The position numbers and the translations under genes are program-made. The notes below the pieces were generated by a model, which was not told the origin of the DNA, did not search any database, and saw only the letters and a list, made by a program, of their open reading frames with translations. Below, piece after piece: positions 33,550 through 39,197 of a stretch of 39,197 bases of DNA; the stretch's first letter is position 1, and the number at the start of each line of letters is the position of its first letter. The DNA is from Planctomycetaceae bacterium (lineage in GTDB: Bacteria > Planctomycetota > Phycisphaerae > Sedimentisphaerales > Anaerohalosphaeraceae): contig JAJFTK010000006.1 in assembly GCA_021372945.1 (NCBI GenBank), positions 1 through 39,197 of the forward strand, in the 5' to 3' direction.

Positions 33550-34656
33550 CTATTTGCTTGCGACGGCCTCGGGCAAGGCGCCGATCTCCGGCGGAGCCGT
33601 TATCGCTTTGCCGGAAGCGTCTTTCCCGTAGTCGAAACGCAGTTTGGTCGCCAATTCACCGGCCATCATGCGGTTTCCCAAAAGCGTCTCATACTCGCGT
33701 TCCAGCCCGGTTTTGCGCTGGATCGCGGTCTTGATGCCCGTCTTAATGGTCATGACCTTGTCGAGACAGGATTGGTCAACCTCGACAATGACGGTCACGA
33801 GCCGTTCAATGGATGCAGGACCAAGTTTGCCCTGGCCCTTAAGATAGCGCTGCAAGATCACGGCGTAGAGTTCGGCGAATTTGCGGCCGAAGAGGGCCTT
33901 CGTGTCGCCCGACTGAAGCGTCGCGACGCCTCCAAGCGCGTTCAACAACGAAACATCGAGATCCTCATTCTGAACCGTCCAGTTTTTGTAGAGTTCGATC
34001 CGCTTGTCGGCCATCGAAATTAAAAGCTCCCGAGCGGCTGGATGATCGACCGAGCCGGCAAACAAAAGTACCATCCGGGCGATCTCGGGGCGCGTTTCAA
34101 CCGGAGCACGCTGGCTGACCGCTTTCAACACGGCGTCGGTCACTTGCGATTGCGAGCTGCCCGGTTTGGCCAGTTCCGAAGCAATCGCCGGCTGCGTGAT
34201 GGCCTTGACGGCCCAATAACGCACGACTTCATCCTCACTGGCTGTCCGGTCCAGCACCAATGGAAGCAGTTTGGGGCTTTGAAGCTCGGCCACAAGGATG
34301 GTCAAGTTTTGTTCGATCAGCAGCCTCTTGCTCGGACTTTCGATCTTTTGCACGGTTTCATAGGCAACCTGGATATCCTTGAGGGCCTCTCCCAGATAGG
34401 TCTCGGCGAAAACAGCGTTGTCGCCGCCCTTTTGTTCGACCAGTTGAAGGCGAGTATCCACGACTTCCTGCGGTTCCGGGGCCAGGAACATGCGGTCCAG
34501 GCTCGTACGCCAGAACTTTGTGATGACCGCCTGGTCGGCCGTGGATACTGAAGCGGTGGAACGTTGACGGACGGCGGCAATATCAACCGTGTCAACCGCC
34601 GAAAAAACCGGCAAAACGAGGGAAAGCACGGCGAGAATAAACAGAAACTGTTTCAT
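33550..34656 (-). CDS. Secreted alpha-helical repeat protein of unknown function
   Basis: Not recognised. 368 aa with a cleavable signal peptide (residues 1-~19, LPVFSAVDT). The rest is nearly all helix with HEAT-like spacing: repeats such as LPLVLDRTASEDEVVRYWAVKAI (~140-160), PEIARMVLLFAG and AARELLISMAD. It is the first gene of the oligopeptide importer operon, 25 bases before the first binding protein, so it may assist that system or respond to the same signal. No catalytic motif is seen. Confidence 0.75.
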   Translation of the reverse strand: MKQFLFILAVLSLVLPVFSAVDTVDIAAVRQRSTASVSTADQAVITKFWRTSLDRMFLAPEPQEVVDTRLQLVEQKGGDNAVFAETYLGEALKDIQVAYETVQKIESPSKRLLIEQNLTILVAELQSPKLLPLVLDRTASEDEVVRYWAVKAITQPAIASELAKPGSSQSQVTDAVLKAVSQRAPVETRPEIARMVLLFAGSVDHPAARELLISMADKRIELYKNWTVQNEDLDVSLLNALGGVATLQSGDTKALFGRKFAELYAVILQRYLKGQGKLGPASIERLVTVIVEVDQSCLDKVMTIKTGIKTAIQRKTGLEREYETLLGNRMMAGELATKLRFDYGKDASGKAITAPPEIGALPEAVASK

Positions 34657-34705
34657 GTAATGTCACCCAATATAATCTAAGTCTTTGAAATCGTTTGATT
34701 TAACA

Positions 34706-34734
34706 AGTCTATCTGAAGGGTCCCGTGGTGTCAA
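34706..34734 (-). promoter_or_regulatory. Sigma-70 promoter of the oligopeptide importer operon
   Basis: On the minus strand: -35 TTGACA (34734-34729), 17-base spacer, -10 TAGACT (34711-34706), leader ~43 bases. Confidence 0.65.
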
Positions 34735-34901
34735 GGGAATTTGCGCAGCATTCAGGATAAAGAAATACCGATTCATTTTTTACACGTTTAGGAGGGCGGA
34801 TGTAAACAACCGGACGTGTTTTTGCCTCATAAAAAGTGTGAGTAATTGCAGACGTTGGCGCATAATAGTGGTGAAAGCCGGCTGACAGCAGGGAAATTCG
34901 A

Positions 34902-35498
34902 ATGGAACCTCAAAGAATGCAAGAGCAACCAAGCGGCAGCAGCTCTTTAGACATCCGGGCAGGCGGGCCGGAGATCTGGCGCCAGATCCTGGCTCGGACA
35001 ATTCCGCAACTTTATGGGTTTTTCGTCCGCCGGGGCGTGCATGCGGCGCTGGCGGAGGAACTGACTCAAAAGACGGTGTTCGATGCCGTCTGCCGGCCAG
35101 AGCAGTTTGACCCGGCAAAGGGCACGCCGGAACAGTGGATGTTTGCCATCGCTCACAACAACCTGGCGCTCGAGATGCGGAACCGGCAGAGCCATGCCAA
35201 ACCGGATACTGAGCTGCTGAAGTATCTGGAAGTATTGGATACACAGCCGCTGCCGGATGAGGTGCTTGAGCGAAAGGAAACAGCCGAGTTAGTGCGGGCC
35301 GCCCTGTCGAGCCTTGAGGATAAAGAGCAGCAGGTGTTGCGGGGCAAGTATCTTGAAGATAAGTCCGCCCTGCAGCTCGGACAAGCAATGAAGCTCAGTG
35401 AAAAGGCGGTGCACAGCCTGCTATACCGAGCGCGAATCGCCCTGCGTGAAAAGTTAATCCATTTGGCCCCTCAATTCAGAGAGGAGCAGAAGATATGA
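34902..35498 (+). CDS. ECF-type sigma-70 family RNA polymerase sigma factor
   Basis: 198-aa sigma factor with only regions 2 and 4. Region 2 spans ~residues 28-90: IPQLYGFFVRRGVHAALAEELTQKTVFDAV and WMFAIAHNNLALEMRNRQ. Region 4 spans ~130-185: LSSLEDKEQQVLRGKYLEDKSALQLGQAM with the helix-turn-helix KLSEKAVHSLLYRARIALREKL. AGGGA lies eight bases before the ATG. The next gene starts inside its stop codon region (ATGA), so a membrane partner is translated with it, as for ECF sigma and anti-sigma pairs. Confidence 0.9.
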   Translation: MEPQRMQEQPSGSSSLDIRAGGPEIWRQILARTIPQLYGFFVRRGVHAALAEELTQKTVFDAVCRPEQFDPAKGTPEQWMFAIAHNNLALEMRNRQSHAKPDTELLKYLEVLDTQPLPDEVLERKETAELVRAALSSLEDKEQQVLRGKYLEDKSALQLGQAMKLSEKAVHSLLYRARIALREKLIHLAPQFREEQKI

Positions 35499-37450
35499 GA
35501 AAGCACAAAGAACAATTCGAAAAGAATATTTCCCGCCTGGTCAAGTCGACCGGCCAGTCGCAAATACCGTCCGAACAGTTTACCAATAACCTGATCGATG
35601 ACGCTTTGAACGAGCTTCAACAAGATCAGCCTGGACGGCAGAAAAGGAGCACGTTTATGAAACGTTTTGTCAAAACTACTATGAGTATAGCGGCCTGCTT
35701 TGTTGTTGCAGCCGTGTTGCTGAGTGTTTTAATGTCTCCGGTAAGGAAGGTGTCTCGTGGCCACGAATCTTATTCTGCCAAAAACGGCGAGCTGGTCGCA
35801 GAGGCAAAAGACCTTGCAAAGCGGATAAATCCGCCCCGGCCTCCTGCACCCTATACAACAGCAAAGCAGGCATCGCCGAAGCCCGCGTCGCCTGCAAAAA
35901 TTAACCAAGATCAAATTTTACTATATACTAAAATGCAACCAGCTCAAGAGTCCATCATAGTAGGCGCAAGTTCTGATCAGTCCCTACAGATGGCGCACGG
36001 GGGGACAACGCCGCCAAATGGTGAGCCTGTGGACGCGATGTTCTTCAAAAATTACGGCGTCAATCCATTCGTGGATACGGAGGACGATCATCTTTCGACA
36101 TTTGCCATCGATGTCGATTCCGGCAGCTATACGCTGTGCAGGAGCTACCTGCAGCAAGGCAATCTGCCGTCGCGCGATGCGGTGCGCGTGGAGGAGTTCG
36201 TGAACTACTTTGATTACGACTACCCCGCGCCCCGCCAGGATGCGTTCGCGGTGTACTTTGAAGCCATGCCGTGGCAGTTCGGCGCCGCGCGTAAGAATAC
36301 GCACCTGATGCGGATCGGTCTAAAGGCGCTGGAAATTCCGGACGAGAATCGAAAGCCCGCTATTCTGACGTTTGTCATCGATGTTTCGGGGTCGATGTCA
36401 AGAGAAGACCGGCTCGGCCTGGTCAAACAGAGTCTTGCTCTGCTGGTGGATAAGTTGCGTGCTGATGATAAAATCGGCATCGCGGTTTACGGCTCGCAAG
36501 GCCGAGAGATCCTCTCGCATACGGGCCTCAATAATAAGCAGCGCATCATGCGGGCGATCCGGTCGCTTGAATCCGAAGGTTCGACCAATGCCGAAGAGGG
36601 TATCCGCATCGGTTACGACATGGCCGAAGAGGCGTTTGTGCCGGGATATATCAACCGCGTGATCCTCTGCTCGGACGGCGTTGCCAACGTCGGCGCGACC
36701 GGGCCGGAACAGATCCTCAAGATCATTAAAGATAAGGCGGACAAAGGCATTACGCTTTCGGCCCTGGGTTTTGGGATGGGCAATTATAATGATGTCCTGA
36801 TGGAGCAGCTCGGCAACAAGGGCAACGGCTATTACGCTTATATCGATACGCTCGACCAGGCCAAGCGGCTGTTCAGCAATCTGACCGGCGCGCTCCAGGT
36901 AGTCGCTCGCGATGTGAAGGTGCAGGTGGACTTCAATCCCGATATCGTCCGCAGCTATCGCTTGATCGGCTACGAGAACCGCGATGTGGCTGACGTTGAT
37001 TTCAGGAATGATATTGTCGATGGCGGCGAGATCGGCGCGGGCCACTCGACAACGGCCCTGTACGAACTGAAGCTGTGGCCCCAGAAGGAAGGAAATATCG
37101 CGACGACGTACGTGCGGTACAAGGATGCCGATACGTTCGCCGTTTCAGAATTCAGCGCCAGGTTCGAAACATCGCAAATCGCCGCCGGAACAAGTGCCGT
37201 CAGTGATTCGTTCGCCCTTGCGTCGGTGGTGACCCAGTTCGCCGAGATCCTGCGCCAGAGCTATTGGGCCAAGGGCGCTAACCTGGCGGACACGCTTGCA
37301 AAAGCTCGACAATTGACTGCGGCGTTTGAGAACAATGCGGATGTGACGGAACTGGTTGAATTAATGACCAGGACCAACGACTTGCTGGCAAAGACTGCCG
37401 ACAGCGAGGACGCCCTCGAACCCGCTTCGATTGAATACCGCCAGCCATAA
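35495..37450 (+). CDS. Membrane-anchored von Willebrand factor A protein, probable anti-sigma partner
   Basis: 651 aa in four parts. A cytoplasmic N-terminus of ~58 residues is followed by one membrane helix (~60-82, TTMSIAACFVVAAVLLSVLM) and a low-complexity Pro/Ala linker (~95-175). The VWA domain comes after a conserved lead-in (DDHLSTFAIDVDSGSYTL and VRVEEFVNYFDYDYP). Its metal site is complete: FVIDVSGSMS, Thr in EGSTNAEEG, Asp in CSDGVANVG. A C-terminal beta/helical part follows, like the YfbK group. Overlap with the sigma gene and the single-helix layout suggest it senses envelope state and holds the sigma factor; the anti-sigma role is inference. Confidence 0.88.
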   Translation: MRKHKEQFEKNISRLVKSTGQSQIPSEQFTNNLIDDALNELQQDQPGRQKRSTFMKRFVKTTMSIAACFVVAAVLLSVLMSPVRKVSRGHESYSAKNGELVAEAKDLAKRINPPRPPAPYTTAKQASPKPASPAKINQDQILLYTKMQPAQESIIVGASSDQSLQMAHGGTTPPNGEPVDAMFFKNYGVNPFVDTEDDHLSTFAIDVDSGSYTLCRSYLQQGNLPSRDAVRVEEFVNYFDYDYPAPRQDAFAVYFEAMPWQFGAARKNTHLMRIGLKALEIPDENRKPAILTFVIDVSGSMSREDRLGLVKQSLALLVDKLRADDKIGIAVYGSQGREILSHTGLNNKQRIMRAIRSLESEGSTNAEEGIRIGYDMAEEAFVPGYINRVILCSDGVANVGATGPEQILKIIKDKADKGITLSALGFGMGNYNDVLMEQLGNKGNGYYAYIDTLDQAKRLFSNLTGALQVVARDVKVQVDFNPDIVRSYRLIGYENRDVADVDFRNDIVDGGEIGAGHSTTALYELKLWPQKEGNIATTYVRYKDADTFAVSEFSARFETSQIAAGTSAVSDSFALASVVTQFAEILRQSYWAKGANLADTLAKARQLTAAFENNADVTELVELMTRTNDLLAKTADSEDALEPASIEYRQP

Positions 37451-37474
37451 AGAAAACGCCTGCAAGGCGGCTTG

Positions 37475-37503
37475 AAAGCCCGTTTCGAACGGGCTTTTTT
37501 TGT
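37475..37503 (+). terminator. Rho-independent terminator after the sigma-VWA operon
   Basis: AAGCCCGTT and AACGGGCTT pair perfectly around a TCG loop (37476-37496), followed by seven T. Confidence 0.9.
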
Positions 37504-37788
37504 TTTTAAATGCTGGAAAAGGTCAGTTTAACGGGCAATTCTATGACTTTTTTAGCGTTCAGTATGAGGTTTAACCCAGAAGGTTATAGGACGCGCTGAT
37601 CGCCCGTTTTTGCGGTATGTTGTTGAATCACAAGGATTTGCGAGAAGTTCCTTCCCCATAAAAAACTCCTTTCCTAGTTTTCCTATCTTGCCTATTTCAA
37701 CTAAAGATTTTTCGAGACGACTTCCGATAGCATGTATGTTGCCCAGTTTGACATGAAACAGAAAACGAGTATCAACGAGAGGATGACC
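37504..37788. other. Non-coding spacer before the B12-fold protein
   Basis: AT-rich toward its right end. No gene, no cobalamin riboswitch and no convincing promoter was recognised. In-frame ATGs at 37732, 37753 and 37783 could extend the next protein. Confidence 0.5.
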
Positions 37789-38508
37789 ATGATTAAGGAA
37801 GCGACGCTTGAGAGGTATTTGAAGGCATTGCTGAGCGGGGACAGGATGATGTGCCGGAGCGTGATCGAAGAGACGCTGCAGTCGGGGGTGCCGGCCCACC
37901 AGGTGTATATGAACCTGATATGGCCGATCATGGTCCAGATCGACAAGCTCTATCGCGACGACAAGATCGATTCGGCGCAGGAGGCGTTCGCCTCGCGGAT
38001 CAACCGGACGATCGTCAACCAGCTTCAGAATAAGCTGCCCCGGCGGCCCAGCAAGAAAAAGAGCGTCGCCATCGTAACGGCTCATAGCGACCAGGCGGAG
38101 CTCGGCGGCCAGATGACCAACGATCTGTTCGAAAGCGACGGCTGGGAGACGCGGTTCCTGGGCGGCACGGTCAATAACGATGACATCCTGACATTCATCC
38201 ATGGCTACGCGCCGGATGTGCTTGTGCTGTATGGGTTTAACGGCAAAGAGGCGCCGGCCGTGCGCGAGCTGATCGACCGCATCCGCAGCGTGAATGCGTA
38301 TCCGAATATGCGGATCATGCTCTCCGCCGGGGTCTTTGGCCGGGCCGAGGGACTGTGGGAAGAGATCGGCGCCGACCTGTACGCCGAGACCGCCACCGAG
38401 GCGGTGATGGTCGCACAGCTTCCGGTGGAGAAGCTGCCTACGCCGGCACGCCTGATCAAACAGCGCATCCGCGCCAGCGAAGAGACAGTCGAGGTTGCCC
38501 TGCCCTAA
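37789..38508 (+). CDS. B12-binding-fold protein lacking the cobalt-ligand His
   Basis: 239 aa in two parts. A helical bundle (~residues 5-85) resembles the B12-binding cap of CarH/methyltransferase corrinoid proteins and includes IDSAQEAFASRINR. A Rossmann-like B12-binding domain (~95-215) follows: VAIVTAHSDQAELGGQM, LGGTVNNDDILTFI, PDVLVLYG. The usual DxHxxG reads DQAELG, and the usual E-H of the cap reads E-A, so both His ligands are absent. It may bind cobalamin base-on, another ligand, or none. GAGG lies six bases before ATG 37789, so this start is chosen over three upstream ATGs. No methyltransferase or DNA-binding domain is attached, so the role is unclear. Confidence 0.82.
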   Translation: MIKEATLERYLKALLSGDRMMCRSVIEETLQSGVPAHQVYMNLIWPIMVQIDKLYRDDKIDSAQEAFASRINRTIVNQLQNKLPRRPSKKKSVAIVTAHSDQAELGGQMTNDLFESDGWETRFLGGTVNNDDILTFIHGYAPDVLVLYGFNGKEAPAVRELIDRIRSVNAYPNMRIMLSAGVFGRAEGLWEEIGADLYAETATEAVMVAQLPVEKLPTPARLIKQRIRASEETVEVALP

Positions 38509-38809
38509 AATGGTCATTCCGAACCCCCGCTGTTAAGCGGGGTGTGAGGAATCTATTGAAAAGGAAATTCCAAGTATTCTCGACAGTCAAGAGGCTTAGG
38601 ACGAAATGAGAAAAACATGGCAATGTAGAAAAGGTAATCCCGCAGGGATGGAAGATAATAGCCGGGCGTGTTAACGCCCGGGAAAATGAAGCCCACCCCC
38701 GTCCCTTTGAGCCCCGGAGGGGCGACAGAATTCAAGTTTTTCTACGGAACTAAAAAAAAGGAAATGGGCTGACACCACATTGTAGTAAATACTCTTCTTT
38801 TCTGAAAAG

Positions 38810-38836
38810 GCCGGAACGCAAATTCCGGCTTTTTTT
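38810..38836 (+). terminator. Rho-independent terminator
   Basis: GCCGGAA (38810-38816) pairs with TTCCGGC (38823-38829) around a six-base loop and is followed by seven T. It lies 300 bases after the B12-fold gene, so it ends either that transcript or an unseen RNA. Confidence 0.8.
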
Positions 38837-38908
38837 ATGCGCCTCGCAAAAAGTTTAGCCGCAGAGATTAGAGAGGTTTATCCACAGATTACACAGAACA
38901 AAATCCCC

Positions 38909-39010
38909 GGAGCGTGAGAGACGCTCCAGTCTGCTCACGGCCGGAGGTTTACTCGATGCGAGCATCTGCGTGACCTCACGACCGTGATCAGCGGCCGCTG
39001 AATCGCGGCC
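38909..39010 (+). ncRNA. Candidate structured RNA: three consecutive hairpins
   Basis: Hairpin 1: GGAGCGT/ACGCTCC with a five-base loop (38909-38927). Hairpin 2 is compound: CTG-c-TCACGG pairs with CCGTGA-t-CAG (38931-38991), enclosing GAGGT/ACCTC (38944-38977) and CTCG/CGAG (38952-38962). Hairpin 3: GGCCGC/GCGGCC (38993-39010). No known RNA family was recognised. The strand is uncertain because the stems read equally on both strands. Confidence 0.35.
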
Positions 39011-39197
39011 CGGCAATTTCTGACACGGATTTCTTGCGGATGAAATTAGCAATTCTGATCAGTACTGTCCCATTATAAGTCGAACAAGGATAATTGGTTA
39101 TAGTTTTGTTGCTCTTTAAAATTAGAATAATCTCCCGTAAGTGCTTGTTTGAGCGTGGTTTTCTCGAAAAGTAAGATACTGATGATTTGGAGTATTT

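Larger units (their letters stand above)
38509..39197. other. Gene-poor end of window with palindromes
   Basis: No convincing coding sequence on either strand. Contents: hairpin CCCCGC/GCGGGG (38525-38542), palindrome CCGGGCGT/ACGCCCGG (~38658-38678), CCCCGGAGGGG (~38713), a terminator (38810-38836) and a three-hairpin element (38909-39010). The last ~150 bases are AT-rich and featureless. Confidence 0.6.

Noticed and set aside
37504..37788. Cobalamin riboswitch before the B12-fold protein
   Set aside because: No B12-box-like motif could be found in the spacer.
38855..39052. Small minus-strand protein of 65 aa
   Set aside because: No ribosome site, no conserved look, and it overlaps the palindromic three-hairpin element.

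Overview
The window reads like a chromosomal stretch of a Planctomycetota bacterium, probably of the Phycisphaerae/Sedimentisphaerales type. This is inferred from a GLUG-repeat surface protein with a dockerin-like tail, an envelope lipid-transport (Mla) operon, many palindromic intergenic repeats, and the overall gene style. No rRNA, CRISPR array, transposase or phage gene was seen. Where promoters can be read they are ordinary sigma-70 sites with 17-bp spacers (16 bp for the Fur-type site).

Layout. 157-3653: Mla-type lipid transporter operon (MlaB-MlaE fusion, ATPase, MCE protein, lipoprotein). 3661-5897: a broken PadR regulator whose DNA-binding half is inverted, overlapping an aquaglyceroporin fused in frame to a CobW-type GTPase. 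6002-7012: tRNA-Thr(CGU) and larE, bracketed by a 24-bp near-repeat of the tRNA anticodon region. 7157-8597: rplU on the minus strand and a D-amino-acid-type aminotransferase on the plus strand. 8757-10826: a long GLUG-repeat protein gene cut by a TGA where a conserved Trp codon is expected. 11027-11921: a DUF2127-like membrane protein and RidA.

12082-14624 is the most suggestive block. An EamA transporter with a very His-rich tail is followed by a promoter framed by two Fur-type 7-1-7 operators, an unrecognised His/Cys-containing membrane protein, and a Fur/Zur-family repressor that overlaps it. This looks like a self-regulated metal-homeostasis module. 14800-19356 holds an amidase lipoprotein, mannose-6-phosphate isomerase, a NusG-like factor, a small membrane protein and a degenerate subtilase. 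19367-22181 (minus) is a dtxR-feoA-feoB operon whose promoter carries two DtxR-type boxes. glmS follows on the plus strand.

24325-34656 (minus) holds an ACT-domain protein, a STAS protein, and a complete oligopeptide ABC importer (two ATPases, two permeases, two tandem paralogous binding lipoproteins) headed by an alpha-helical secreted protein of unknown function. 34902-37450 (plus) is an ECF-type sigma factor overlapping a membrane-anchored von Willebrand A protein that looks like its anti-sigma partner; a strong terminator follows. 37789-38508 is a B12-binding-fold protein lacking the usual cobalt-ligand His. The last ~690 bases have no convincing gene but contain palindromes, a terminator and a compact three-hairpin element that could be an RNA.
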